A DNA stretch of 8,715 nt from Thiotrichaceae bacterium (GTDB lineage Bacteria; Pseudomonadota; Gammaproteobacteria; Thiotrichales; Thiotrichaceae), in contig JALVDG010000327.1 of assembly GCA_027009095.1 (NCBI GenBank), positions 1 to 8,715 of the forward strand, in the 5' to 3' direction. Shown here one piece after another: positions 1 through 7,170 of this stretch. The position numbers and the translations under genes are program-made. Below the pieces are notes generated by a model. The model was not told the origin of the DNA. It was given only the letters and a program-made list of their open reading frames with translations, and searched no databases. Numbering within the stretch: the stretch's first letter is position 1; each line of letters opens with the position of its first letter.

Positions 1-623
1 GCTTCAGTTAAAGCACCCACAGGACAAATATCAATAATATTGCCTGATAATTCTGATTGCAGACTTTGCTCAACGAAAGTACCAATTTCCATACGATCGC
101 CACGACCTAACGCGCCCATTTCACGCAAACCTGCTATTTCTTCACCAAAACGAACACAACGTGTACATTGAATACAACGCGTCATTTCAGTAGCAATCAA
201 AGCACCGATATCTTTATCGACAACAACACGTTTAATTTCTTTGAAGTTGGAAGAGCTACCACCTGCTTTAACCGATAAATCTTGCAACTCACACTCACCA
301 CCCTGATCACAGATAGGGCAATCCAGTGGATGATTGATTAGCAAGAACTCCATATTGTCTTTTTGTGCTGATAGTGCCTTTTCTGAGCGAGTCCAAACCT
401 GCATGCCATCATTAACAGGTGTTGCACAGGCTGGCATTGGTTTAGGTGCGCGTTCCACTTCGACCAAACACATACGGCAGTTAGCCGCTATGGATAATTT
501 TTTGTGGTAGCAGAATCGTGGTATATGGATACCAGCATCATCAGCAGCCTCAATTAACATGGAGCCAGGCTTTGCCTGCACTTCCTGATCGTTAATTTTG
601 ATGGTGACTAACTCTTCACTCAT
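1..623 (-). CDS. nuoG: NADH-quinone oxidoreductase subunit G (N-terminal 207 residues, cut by window edge)
   Basis: This is the iron-sulfur subunit of complex I that carries electrons from NuoF towards the quinone site. The visible part is the ferredoxin-like N-terminal region with all its cluster ligands. C38, C49, C52 and C66 fit the [2Fe-2S] N1b site. H98, C102, C105 and C111, in NHPLDCPICDQGGEC, fit the His-ligated [4Fe-4S] N5 site. C150, C153, C156 and C200, in TRCIQCTRC and DICPVGALT, fit N4. The start MSEELVTIKIND matches the usual beginning of the family, and a GGTAAG stretch lies about ten bases upstream. The molybdopterin-type C-terminal domain lies beyond position 1. The gene follows nuoF after a 79-nt gap, the widest spacing in the operon. 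Confidence 0.97.
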   Translation of the reverse strand, partial: MSEELVTIKINDQEVQAKPGSMLIEAADDAGIHIPRFCYHKKLSIAANCRMCLVEVERAPKPMPACATPVNDGMQVWTRSEKALSAQKDNMEFLLINHPLDCPICDQGGECELQDLSVKAGGSSSNFKEIKRVVVDKDIGALIATEMTRCIQCTRCVRFGEEIAGLREMGALGRGDRMEIGTFVEQSLQSELSGNIIDICPVGALTE

Positions 624-659
624 GCTTTTCTTACCTACCTAACCCTAATATCAGCTAAC

Positions 660-695
660 TTAGTCGTCTTAAGAAACTCTAAAGAAGATGACTAA
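660..695 (-). other. Intercistronic inverted repeat between nuoF and nuoG
   Basis: Plus-strand arms TTAGTCGTCTT (660-670) and AAGATGACTAA (685-695) are complementary over 11 positions with one exception, around a 14-nt loop. In the nuo mRNA sense the odd position is an A-C mismatch, and in the plus sense it is a G-U pair. No T-run follows, so it is not a standard terminator. It could be a processing or mRNA-stability hairpin between two otherwise tightly linked genes, but that role is inferred. Confidence 0.5.
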
Positions 696-702
696 ACAAT
701 AA

Positions 703-1983
703 TTACTTTGACTTTACCATCGAGCAACCATGCTCAACGTAATAAACAAATTCGTCTCTAAAGTGCTCGATAAAACTCCACACTGGCATTGCAGCAGCTT
801 CACCTAATGCACATATAGTGCGACCTTCGATTTTATGAGCAACATCATCTAAGCGGTCTATATCTTCCAGCGTTCCTTTGCCTTCAACAATACGGGTCAA
901 CATGCGATACAACCAACCAGTACCTTCTCGACAAGGTGTGCATTGACCACAAGACTCTGAAAAATAGAAGCGTGATATGCGTTGCAGTAGCTTTACCATA
1001 TCGGTTGTATCATCGATGACCATGACCGCACCAGAACCTAAATAAGATCCTGCTTTTGCAATGGTGTCATAATCCATTGTTAAACCCATTGCTATATTAG
1101 CAGGCATAACAGGTACTGAAGAGCCACCTGGGATAATCGCTTTAAGTTTATTACCATTGCGCACACCACCTGCCATTTCTAAAAGCTCAGGAAATGGAAT
1201 ACCCATTGGTACTTCAAAGTTACCTGGATTATTTAAATGCCCCGACATAGAAAATAGCTTTTCACCACCTGAGCCTTCTACACCTAAGTCTCTAAACCAC
1301 TCTCCACCTTTGCGTAAAATAACAGGGATTGACGATAATGTTTCCGTATTATTAATGGTCGTTGGGCGACCATATAAACCAAAACTTGCAGGAAAAGGTG
1401 GCTTAAAACGAGGCTGACCTTTTTTACCTTCTAATGACTCTAGCAAGGCAGTTTCTTCACCACAGATATAAGCACCTGCGCCTAAAGAGCCATATAAATC
1501 AAAATCGACACCAGAGCCTAAAATATCCTTACCAAGTAAGCCTGCTTCGTATGCCTCTTTAACCGCTTGTTCAAAACGAATAAATGGTTCATCCATAAAT
1601 TCGCCACGCATATAGTTGTAACCAACGGTTGCACCAATGCAATAACCTGCGATCGCCATGCCTTCAACGAGAGCATGAGGATTAAAGCGTAATAAATCTC
1701 TGTCTTTACAAGTACCTGGCTCAGATTCATCTGAGTTACATACAATATATTTTTGCCCAGGCATTTTGCGTGGCATAAAACTCCACTTCATACCTGTCGG
1801 GAAACCTGCACCACCTCGACCACGCAAGCCAGATATTTTTACTTCTTCGATAATATCCTCTGGATCATCGCCTTCTTTGAGGATTTTTTTCCACGCATCA
1901 TAGCCACCTTCTTTAAGGTAACTCTCTAGCGTATGCGACTCATCACCATACTTTTTTGTTATGAAGCAAACTTGATCTACCAT
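703..1983 (-). CDS. nuoF: NADH-quinone oxidoreductase subunit F (NADH- and FMN-binding)
   Basis: NuoF oxidises NADH and passes electrons through FMN to the N3 [4Fe-4S] cluster at the tip of the peripheral arm. The 426 residues are normal for the family. The glycine-rich [13 protein letters not shown] (55-67) and [19 protein letters not shown] (168-186) form the FMN/NADH site. [13 protein letters not shown] supplies C345, C348 and C351, and C391 in [13 protein letters not shown] supplies the fourth cluster ligand. Translation starts at ATG 1981-1983, five bases after the nuoE stop. A GGAG at the end of nuoE serves as its ribosome binding site, suggesting coupled translation with its structural partner. 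No truncation or missing ligand is seen. Confidence 0.98.
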   Translation of the reverse strand: MVDQVCFITKKYGDESHTLESYLKEGGYDAWKKILKEGDDPEDIIEEVKISGLRGRGGAGFPTGMKWSFMPRKMPGQKYIVCNSDESEPGTCKDRDLLRFNPHALVEGMAIAGYCIGATVGYNYMRGEFMDEPFIRFEQAVKEAYEAGLLGKDILGSGVDFDLYGSLGAGAYICGEETALLESLEGKKGQPRFKPPFPASFGLYGRPTTINNTETLSSIPVILRKGGEWFRDLGVEGSGGEKLFSMSGHLNNPGNFEVPMGIPFPELLEMAGGVRNGNKLKAIIPGGSSVPVMPANIAMGLTMDYDTIAKAGSYLGSGAVMVIDDTTDMVKLLQRISRFYFSESCGQCTPCREGTGWLYRMLTRIVEGKGTLEDIDRLDDVAHKIEGRTICALGEAAAMPVWSFIEHFRDEFVYYVEHGCSMVKSK

Positions 1984-1988
1984 CGAAC

Positions 1989-2519
1989 TTACTCCAAACC
2001 ATCTAAGATCTCATCAACCTTTTCGATTGTAAGATTTTCGTAATAAACATGATTAACCTGCATCATCGGCGCACCACAGCAAGCGGCTAAACACTCTTCT
2101 TCTATTTTAAAGAAAAATTTACCATCAGCCGTTGTTTCACCCATTTTGATACCCAACTTTGTCTCAATATGTTCAACTATTTCATCCGAACCATTCAACA
2201 TACACGAAACATTAGTGCAAACAGAAATACTGTGTCGTCCTGCTGCTTTTTCATCTAACTCGTACATGGAGTAAAAACTAGCAACTTCATAAACCGCTAT
2301 TTTAGGAATATTTAAATAAGCCGCTACTGCATCCATTTTTTCACGTGATATATAATGATCCTCATGCATAACCGCACGCAATGCCGCTAATAAAGCTGAT
2401 TGAGATCTATCTTCAGGATAACGTTTTAGCCATGAATTAATATCATCAATTTCATGTTGTGAGAGTATTGATGCATCACCTGATGCATTTCGCATGTCAT
2501 TTATAATGGTTTCACTCAT
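1989..2519 (-). CDS. nuoE: NADH-quinone oxidoreductase subunit E (24 kDa, [2Fe-2S])
   Basis: This is the thioredoxin-fold subunit that pairs with NuoF and holds the N1a [2Fe-2S] cluster. The 176 residues are typical. A helical N-terminal part contains the conserved [10 protein letters not shown] (77-86). The ferredoxin-like domain follows, with ligands C101 and C106 (CTNVSC) and C143 and C147 ([11 protein letters not shown]). An extra cysteine, C148, follows directly, which I believe is common in the family. The ATG shares four bases with the nuoD stop (ATGA overlap), which points to translational coupling. Everything expected is intact. Confidence 0.97.
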   Translation of the reverse strand: MSETIINDMRNASGDASILSQHEIDDINSWLKRYPEDRSQSALLAALRAVMHEDHYISREKMDAVAAYLNIPKIAVYEVASFYSMYELDEKAAGRHSISVCTNVSCMLNGSDEIVEHIETKLGIKMGETTADGKFFFKIEEECLAACCGAPMMQVNHVYYENLTIEKVDEILDGLE

Positions 2520-3769
2520 CGATCCACCTCACCAAATACAATATCCATAGTACCGATAATCGTTACGACATCTGCTAGCATGTGACCTTTCGTTAACTCA
2601 TCCATTGCCGACATATGTGCAAAACCAGGTGCGCGAATTTTTAAGCGATAGGGTTTATTTGCACCATCTGAAACAATATAACAACCAAACTCACCCTTAG
2701 GATGTTCAACAGCAGCATAAGCCTCACCTTCTGGCAAGCAGTAACCTTCTGTTGAAAGCTTGAAGTGATGAATTAAGGCTTCCATATCTGACTTCATTGA
2801 CTCACGCGGTGGTGGTGCAACTTTATAGTCATCTAAAATCACAGGACCGGGGTTTTTATTAAGCCAGTCAACACATTGTTTAATAATTTTATTTGATTGA
2901 CGCATCTCTTCAACACGCACTAAATAGCGATCATAGCTATCGCCATTTGTACCGACGGGAATATCAAAGTCTAATTTATCGTACACTTCATAAGGTTGTT
3001 TTTTACGCAAATCCCATTCCACACCAGAGCCACGCAACATTGCACCTGTTAAGCCTAGTTGTAAAGCACGCTCTGGGGAGACAATTCCTACATCAACCAA
3101 ACGTTGTTTCCAGATACGATTGTCCGTTAACAGTGTTTCGTATTCATCAACATAAGATGGAAAACGTGTTGTAAAATCATCAAGAAAGTCTAAAACTGAG
3201 CCACCACGATTAGCATTTAAACGAATTATGTCTGCATCGCTATGCCAGCGAGATTTCTCATATAAAGGCATGGTATCAGGAAGATCACGATAAACACCGC
3301 CTGGACGATAGTAAGTTGCATGTAAACGAGCTCCTGATACTGCCTCGTAAACATCCATTAAATCTTCACGCTCACGGAAAGCATAAAGGAACATGGTCAT
3401 CGCGCCTACGTCGAGAGCATGTGCACCAAGCCATAAAAGGTGATTAAGAATTCGGGTGATTTCATCGAACATGACGCGAATATATTGCGCACGAATCGGT
3501 ACTTCGATATTCAGCATCTTCTCTAGTGCCATCACATAACCATGCTCATTACACATCATTGATACATAATCGAGACGATCCATATAACCAATGGCTTGAT
3601 TATATATTTTGCTTTCTGCTAATTTTTCGGTACCGCGATGTAATAAACCAATATGTGGGTCAGCACGCTCAATTACCTCGCCATCCATTTCTAGTACAAG
3701 GCGTAATACACCATGTGCCGCAGGATGGACAGGACCAAAGTTTAAAGTAAAATTACGAATCTCAGGCAT
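2516..3769 (-). CDS. nuoD: NADH-quinone oxidoreductase subunit D (49 kDa, quinone site)
   Basis: NuoD forms the quinone-reduction cavity together with NuoB and is related to the large subunit of [NiFe] hydrogenases. The 417 residues are normal for a stand-alone Nuo[11 protein letters not shown] (11-20) contains H15, and [16 protein letters not shown] contains Y68. These correspond, as I recall, to the His and Tyr that hold the quinone head group. [10 protein letters not shown] (43-52) is the family signature, and [11 protein letters not shown] is also conserved. The C-terminus [16 protein letters not shown] is complete. The start codon overlaps the nuoC stop by one base (TAATG). It is separate from nuoC, unlike the fused nuoCD of E. 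coli. Confidence 0.98.
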   Translation of the reverse strand: MPEIRNFTLNFGPVHPAAHGVLRLVLEMDGEVIERADPHIGLLHRGTEKLAESKIYNQAIGYMDRLDYVSMMCNEHGYVMALEKMLNIEVPIRAQYIRVMFDEITRILNHLLWLGAHALDVGAMTMFLYAFREREDLMDVYEAVSGARLHATYYRPGGVYRDLPDTMPLYEKSRWHSDADIIRLNANRGGSVLDFLDDFTTRFPSYVDEYETLLTDNRIWKQRLVDVGIVSPERALQLGLTGAMLRGSGVEWDLRKKQPYEVYDKLDFDIPVGTNGDSYDRYLVRVEEMRQSNKIIKQCVDWLNKNPGPVILDDYKVAPPPRESMKSDMEALIHHFKLSTEGYCLPEGEAYAAVEHPKGEFGCYIVSDGANKPYRLKIRAPGFAHMSAMDELTKGHMLADVVTIIGTMDIVFGEVDR

Positions 3770-4494
3770 TAATTATCCGCCTCTGTTACATCTCTTGTGC
3801 CTTCAGAGGCACGAATTACGCGTGGTACTAAAACACGAGGTTCTATCGACACAGGCTCGTAAACAACTCGCTTTAACTCTTCGTCATAGCGCATTTCTAC
3901 TTGACCAACTAAGGGGAAATCTTTTCTAAAGGGGTGACCTACAAAGCCATAATCTGTCAAGATACGACGTAAATCGGGGTGATTAACAAAGATGATGCCG
4001 AACAAGTCAAACGCCTCGCGCTCAAACCAGTTAGCAACATTCCATACGCCATGCACGGAATCCATCATGGGTGCATCATTGTCTTCACAAAAAGTCTTTA
4101 CTCGTAGGCGCTTATTATTTTTTACTGATAGCAGGTGAATAACAACGGCAAATCGCCTGCCTGCTTCAAAATCATCATTAACATTTTTTTCTTTTTCAGG
4201 CTTAGCATCGAAGTTAAATATATCATCAGTATTTTTCACACCACGACTAAACCCTGAAACATCAGCATCCCATTCAGATTCTCCATAACTAAGATAATCA
4301 ACACCACAAAGATCAATTAATTGATCAAAACCATGTTTGTCTCGTAGCAATAGAGCAACTTCTAGCAAGTCTGCCGCAGGTACTTCAATAGTTAGCTCAT
4401 TAAAAGCAATATCAGACTTTATAACCTTGGAAGATAAGGATGTTGCTAGTTCAGCCTGTAATGCCTCGATCATTGGAGAGGTGTTTTTACCCAT
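3769..4494 (-). CDS. nuoC: NADH-quinone oxidoreductase subunit C (30 kDa)
   Basis: This is a structural subunit of the peripheral arm that packs against NuoD. The signature [12 protein letters not shown] (156-167) is followed by [24 protein letters not shown] (172-195), the most conserved block of the family. At 241 residues it is longer than many homologues because of an acidic, probably flexible segment at about 71-112, between [10 protein letters not shown] and [10 protein letters not shown]. From memory, a similar insert containing SRGV occurs in Xanthomonas-type NuoC, so it is likely lineage-typical and not an anomaly. The gene is joined to nuoB and nuoD by one-base stop/start overlaps. 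Confidence 0.97.
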   Translation of the reverse strand: MGKNTSPMIEALQAELATSLSSKVIKSDIAFNELTIEVPAADLLEVALLLRDKHGFDQLIDLCGVDYLSYGESEWDADVSGFSRGVKNTDDIFNFDAKPEKEKNVNDDFEAGRRFAVVIHLLSVKNNKRLRVKTFCEDNDAPMMDSVHGVWNVANWFEREAFDLFGIIFVNHPDLRRILTDYGFVGHPFRKDFPLVGQVEMRYDEELKRVVYEPVSIEPRVLVPRVIRASEGTRDVTEADN

Positions 4495-4994
4495 TAAGCT
4501 TCCACCTTTTTGCGAGCGAATGTACTTGAACGCTTAATTTTATTCTGTAATTGAATAATACCGTAGAGTAAAGCTTCTGCTGTTGGTGGACATCCTGGAA
4601 TATAAATATCGACAGGAATCACACGATCACAACCACGTACAACGGCATAAGAATAATGATAATAACCACCACCATTTGCACATGAACCCATTGAAATAAC
4701 CCAACGTGGCTCAGCCATCTGGTCGTATGCTTTGCGTAATGCAGGAGCCATTTTATTGGTTAAAGTACCGGCTACAATGATAACGTCGGCTTGACGAGGA
4801 CTTGGACGAAACAGTACGCCAAAACGATCCATATCGTAACGAGATGCGCCTGCTTGCATCATTTCGACCGCACAACAGGCTAGCCCAAATGTCATTGGCC
4901 AAAGTGAACCTGTACGCGCCCAGTTGATTAATTTATCTGCAGAGGTAGTGAGAAAGCCTGCTTCTTGAGTGTTGCTATTAGCTTCTATTCCCAT
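4494..4994 (-). CDS. nuoB: NADH-quinone oxidoreductase subunit B (N2 cluster)
   Basis: NuoB carries cluster N2, the last iron-sulfur centre, which reduces quinone. The four ligands are present in a 166-residue protein: the tandem C40-C41 (LACCAVEMM), C105 ([16 protein letters not shown]) and C135 ([14 protein letters not shown]). I start it at ATG 4992-4994 (MGIEANSN). Homologues begin MGIE, and an AAGGAG lies seven bases upstream. A GTG 21 bases earlier would add seven residues and a 31-base overlap with nuoA, with weaker support. With the chosen start the gene overlaps nuoA by ten bases and ends one base into nuoC. Confidence 0.96.
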   Translation of the reverse strand: MGIEANSNTQEAGFLTTSADKLINWARTGSLWPMTFGLACCAVEMMQAGASRYDMDRFGVLFRPSPRQADVIIVAGTLTNKMAPALRKAYDQMAEPRWVISMGSCANGGGYYHYSYAVVRGCDRVIPVDIYIPGCPPTAEALLYGIIQLQNKIKRSSTFARKKVEA

Positions 4995-5347
4995 TCTAAT
5001 GCTCCTTTTTGCCACTCATAGATAAATCCTATAATAAGAATCCCAAGGAAAATAGCCATTGAGATCAAACCAAATATACCTATTTTATCCAGCACGATAG
5101 CCCACGGAAAAAGAAACGCTATTTCCAAATCGAAAATAATAAACAAAATAGCGACAAGATAGTAACGCACATCAAATTTCATTCGTGCATCTTCAAATGC
5201 CTCGAAACCACATTCAAAAGGAGAGTCTTTAGCTGCATCTGGTTTACGAGTACTTAATAAAGCACCAAGCACTAGCAACACTATTGCTAAACCAAGACCT
5301 ATAGCTAAAAAAATCAGGATGGGTAAATATGCTTCTAGCATTGTCAT
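4985..5347 (-). CDS. nuoA: NADH-quinone oxidoreductase subunit A (membrane subunit)
   Basis: This is a small three-helix membrane subunit at the junction of the peripheral and membrane arms of complex I. Hydrophobic segments lie at about 8-31, 63-83 and 92-110. The loop after the first helix carries the conserved [11 protein letters not shown] (41-51). The second helix carries [11 protein letters not shown] (72-82), with acidic D73 and E75. The 120 residues are typical. Two ATG codons lie two codons apart (5347 and 5341). The first is closer to the only Shine-Dalgarno-like sequence, AGGTGG. It is the first gene of the operon. Confidence 0.96.
   Translation of the reverse strand: MTMLEAYLPILIFLAIGLGLAIVLLVLGALLSTRKPDAAKDSPFECGFEAFEDARMKFDVRYYLVAILFIIFDLEIAFLFPWAIVLDKIGIFGLISMAIFLGILIIGFIYEWQKGALEWE
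5002..5007 (-). promoter_or_regulatory. Ribosome binding site fixing the nuoB start
   Basis: AAGGAG on the minus strand sits seven bases before ATG 4994, inside the 3' end of nuoA. It decides in favour of the MGIE start over the GTG at 5015. Confidence 0.8.
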
Positions 5348-5349
5348 AA

Positions 5350-5365
5350 TTTACGTAAACCACCT
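5350..5365 (-). promoter_or_regulatory. nuoA ribosome binding site followed by a perfect 10-bp palindrome
   Basis: On the minus strand AGGTGG (5365-5360) is followed directly by TTTACGTAAA (5359-5350) and then, two bases later, the nuoA ATG. The spacing of 12 bases is longer than usual. The palindrome fills the spacer. It could be chance in AT-rich DNA. Confidence 0.45.
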
Positions 5366-5424
5366 AAAAGAAAAAACAAATTTACAAAAGTATTTGATAA
5401 TAAAATTCAAATAAAAGCGTGATA

Positions 5425-5430
5425 ATTATA
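5425..5430 (-). promoter_or_regulatory. Candidate -10 box for the nuo operon
   Basis: A perfect TATAAT reads on the minus strand about 80 bases before the nuoA start. No good -35 lies at 16-18 bases: the best hexamer, AACTTA at 18, is poor. The region is AT-rich, so a chance match is quite possible. Confidence 0.3.
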
Positions 5431-5803
5431 ATTCTTATCTACTTATCCTAAGTTTGCATGTTAAACACACTACTTGCTCTTTGAAGGACAATTATTATTA
5501 ATCGGCTGAATATACACTTAATAATGCCTGAACCTCAAGTAAGAACAAAAATATTTATCCTCTTTTTTTTATTGACAAAAACAATTTTAATATTATTCAA
5601 ATCAAGGACTTTGCTAAAAAAGCCACTATCACTCTCAAGCAAAACACAAAGAAAGTGTTATTTTTTAATCAAAAATACAAAGACTTAAACAAACAATAAA
5701 TTTAATTAATTAGCATTCATAAGAAGTATTTACCTAGCTTAAAAGAATCCATCAGTTGTAAGTTCTACTAATGCTATCATTAATAAATACAATAGAGTTC
5801 ATC

Positions 5804-5824
5804 GATATACTCTCTAGAGATATC
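5804..5824 (-). other. Short hairpin downstream of the hydrolase gene
   Basis: GATAT-CTC (5804-5808 and 5810-5812, with A5809 bulged) pairs with GAG-ATATC (5817-5824) around a four-base loop. That gives eight base pairs with one bulge. No T-run follows on the minus strand. Another six-base dyad, ACTTGA/TCAAGT, lies next to it at 5827-5845. Confidence 0.35.
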
Positions 5825-5857
5825 TGACTTGATACTCATTCAAGTAGCTTTTGGTAT

Positions 5858-5916
5858 AGTAACTTTAGTTTGCTCTGTATCGGTCAATATAATGTGGTTG
5901 ATATACTAAAATTACT
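5858..5916 (-). terminator. Long-loop hairpin spanning the hydrolase stop codon
   Basis: In the mRNA sense AGTAATTTTAGT (5916-5905) pairs with ACTAAAGTTACT (5869-5858) over all 12 positions, with one U-G wobble. The 35-nt loop can itself fold (GTAT/ATAC and TCAA/TTGA). The 5' arm includes the TAA stop of the hydrolase. No U-tract follows, so a classical Rho-independent terminator is doubtful. A 3'-end stabilising structure is an alternative. Confidence 0.4.
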
Positions 5917-6733
5917 TCAATGACCTTATGTAATCAGTCACTATTTTTACCAATATTTCATTCTTGCCATTAAAAAAATGATCTGCCCCTTTTATTTTCT
6001 CTTGCTGATATTTCTTATTATGACTGGATGATTTCATTCTGTCGGCTGCTGAATCCATTACATCTTTTAGATCTTCACTACCATAAATATCAAATACGGG
6101 CAGATTTATATTTTTTAACAATTTACTATTAGATGCCCCCATTCCTATTGCGACATAAGCGATAACAGGAGATTTTTTATCAGATAAATGTGCTAGATAG
6201 TAACTTGTCATCTGCGCTCCTAAGCTATGCGCAACTAAGACAACTTTTTTAACACCTGATTTCTTTAGATGCTTTATTCCTGCCTCAATTCTTGGTGCGA
6301 CCTCTTTCATTAAAGGCAGGTAATCTTCACCTGTTGCTGAATTTTTCAATATAGGCATTTGTAACGACAAGGTATGCCATCCCGCTTCTGCTAAACCAAC
6401 ACGCAAAGGATTAATCACTTCAGGCCAATCAGGATGGATGCCAATCCCATGCATTACTAATACCCCAATATCAGACTTTTCTTCCGTAGGCATATCTAAG
6501 GCTAAAAAATCATTTTTTCCATCACTCAAATAGATAACATCTCCATCCATTAAAGTATCGCTTATTTGAGATGCCCAACGCTTTTCTTTTTCTATATCCG
6601 ATGCAGGACTTCCCACACTAAAAACAAGCAATACAAACATCAAAAGAAAATTAATTGTATTTTTACGAGCCTTTTCCTTTCTTTTTTTCGCATATTTATT
6701 AAACACATTGATAAAACTAGCCACTACTAACAC
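5912..6733 (-). CDS. Exported alpha/beta hydrolase resembling DUF3530
   Basis: The fold is recognisable from HG at residues 95-96 (LVMHGIGIHPDWPEV), the nucleophile elbow AHSLG with S170, an acid candidate D221 (YGSEDLKD) and H252 (GADHFF). These form a plausible Ser-Asp-His triad. The block HPDWPEVINPLRVGLAEAGW resembles DUF3530-type hydrolases, whose substrate is unknown to me. A Lys/Arg-rich stretch (14-24) precedes a hydrophobic segment (about 28-40) and then GSPAS, suggesting export with cleavage near residue 44 or an N-terminal anchor. The start is GTG at 6733. A second in-frame GTG at 6724 has an AAAGG eight bases before it and is an equally good choice. The gene is divergent from the 41-residue membrane protein. 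Confidence 0.75.
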   Translation of the reverse strand: MLVVASFINVFNKYAKKRKEKARKNTINFLLMFVLLVFSVGSPASDIEKEKRWASQISDTLMDGDVIYLSDGKNDFLALDMPTEEKSDIGVLVMHGIGIHPDWPEVINPLRVGLAEAGWHTLSLQMPILKNSATGEDYLPLMKEVAPRIEAGIKHLKKSGVKKVVLVAHSLGAQMTSYYLAHLSDKKSPVIAYVAIGMGASNSKLLKNINLPVFDIYGSEDLKDVMDSAADRMKSSSHNKKYQQEKIKGADHFFNGKNEILVKIVTDYIRSLK

Positions 6734-6860
6734 CTTTGCCTATCCAAAGAGCTAAGTATAGCCATAGAAATAAATATTTTATAAATGTAGTGAACTTAAC
6801 AAGTACAATATTGCCTATATTTTAGACATAATATTAAAATTAAAAAACAAGGAGCACATC
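6734..6860. promoter_or_regulatory. Divergent intergenic region with candidate promoters
   Basis: This 127-bp AT-rich gap must start transcription both ways. On the minus strand TATACT (6760-6755) is a candidate -10 about 22 bases before the hydrolase GTG. On the plus strand TTAACA (6796-6801) with TATTTT (6818-6823) at 16 bases, or CATAAT (6827-6832), could serve the small membrane protein. None is a full consensus pair. Confidence 0.3.
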
Positions 6861-6986
6861 ATGGAATTCATCGTTATTTCTCTTTTTATCTTGATTATCG
6901 TGGCTTGGTTTGCGCTACTTCAAGACTTGCGCAAAGATGATCATAAAAAAGAGATTATGCAGAAATTATTCGACGACCACTTATAG
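6861..6986 (+). CDS. 41-residue single-helix membrane microprotein, function unknown
   Basis: This short gene has a textbook ribosome binding site: AAGGAG at 6849-6854, six bases before the ATG. The product starts MEF and has one hydrophobic segment at about 4-20, including FILIIVAWFALL. A charged tail of about 21 residues follows, containing DLRKDDHKKE and KLFDDHL. The segment is long enough to cross the membrane once. With few positive charges before the helix and Arg/Lys just after it, the tail is probably cytoplasmic. A hairpin with a T-rich tail at 7045-7085 can end the transcript, so it looks like a single-gene unit. I do not recognise a family. The strong ribosome binding site and the hydrophobic-then-charged layout make it more than a chance ORF. 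Confidence 0.65.
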   Translation: MEFIVISLFILIIVAWFALLQDLRKDDHKKEIMQKLFDDHL

Positions 6987-7044
6987 TTTTAAGGGTTTAC
7001 AACAGAATATAAGACTTTATTATCCAAACTAAAAAATGGGATAA

Positions 7045-7085
7045 CGAGGCATCAACCATTTATCAAGTGCCTCGAACTTTTCTTT
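7045..7085 (+). terminator. Rho-independent terminator after the 41-residue gene
   Basis: CGAGGCA (7045-7051) pairs perfectly with TGCCTCG (7068-7074). A T·G pair can extend it inside the 16-nt loop, and the stem is followed by AACTTTTCTTT. The GC-rich seven-base stem and T-rich tail stand out in an AT-rich gap and fit the end of the 6861-6986 transcript, 58 bases past its stop. Confidence 0.65.
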
Positions 7086-7120
7086 AAAGATAATACTCTC
7101 ATCAATAATAATAAAAACAA

Positions 7121-7152
7121 GGGACAGGCGAGCTAGACTTAGCTGTTTGCCC
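7121..7152 (+). promoter_or_regulatory. Bulged hairpin directly before the NlpC/P60 ribosome binding site
   Basis: GGG pairs with CCC (7121-7123 / 7150-7152). CAGGC pairs with GTTTG (7125-7129 / 7145-7149, with two G-U wobbles). AGCTA pairs with TAGCT (7131-7135 / 7140-7144) around the loop GACT. A7124 and G7130 are single bulges. In total there are 13 base pairs. The two wobbles become A-C mismatches in the minus-strand RNA, so the fold favours the plus-strand RNA, that is the leader of the NlpC/P60 gene. The likely ribosome binding site begins five bases after the stem and is not buried in it. Confidence 0.55.
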
Positions 7153-7170
7153 ATAAAGTGGATAATAATA

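Larger units (their letters stand above)
5348..5911. other. AT-rich gene-free leader upstream of nuoA
   Basis: These 564 bases hold no convincing gene and no tRNA, and are visibly richer in A and T than the flanking genes. They contain a candidate nuo -10 box (5425-5430), an eight-T run (5563-5570), and a weak hairpin AACAC/GTGTT at 5643-5659 followed by six T residues on the plus strand. Further dyads lie at 5804-5916 beyond the hydrolase stop. I see no secG or tpiA, which often precede nuoA in other gammaproteobacteria. Confidence 0.7.

Noticed and set aside
1157..1417. Plus-strand ORF inside nuoF, with similar ones in nuoD, nuoC and nuoB
   Set aside because: These are antisense shadows of strongly conserved nuo genes, and their products show no domain features.
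4995..5015. Longer nuoB from a GTG start
   Set aside because: The added seven residues are absent from the usual MGIE beginning, and the AAGGAG is placed for the ATG at 4994.
5572..5577. Perfect TTGACA on the plus strand
   Set aside because: No acceptable -10 lies 16-18 bases downstream and there is no plus-strand gene to serve.
5524..5688. A 54-codon plus-strand ORF with a hydrophobic stretch in the nuoA leader
   Set aside because: No ribosome binding site precedes the ATG, the frame contains a hairpin followed by a T-run, and the composition is that of random AT-rich DNA.
5888..5893. TATAAT on the plus strand near the hydrolase stop
   Set aside because: No -35 partner, and it would fire towards the 3' end of a minus-strand gene. 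It also lies inside the loop of the stop-codon hairpin.
5348..5911. tRNA-Leu or secG upstream of nuoA
   Set aside because: I looked for them because they are common there in gammaproteobacteria, but found no tRNA T-arm pattern or secG-like frame.
7147..7170. Longer NlpC/P60 protein from a TTG start
   Set aside because: The TTG is in the leader hairpin, lacks a ribosome binding site, and would put extra residues in front of a complete signal peptide.
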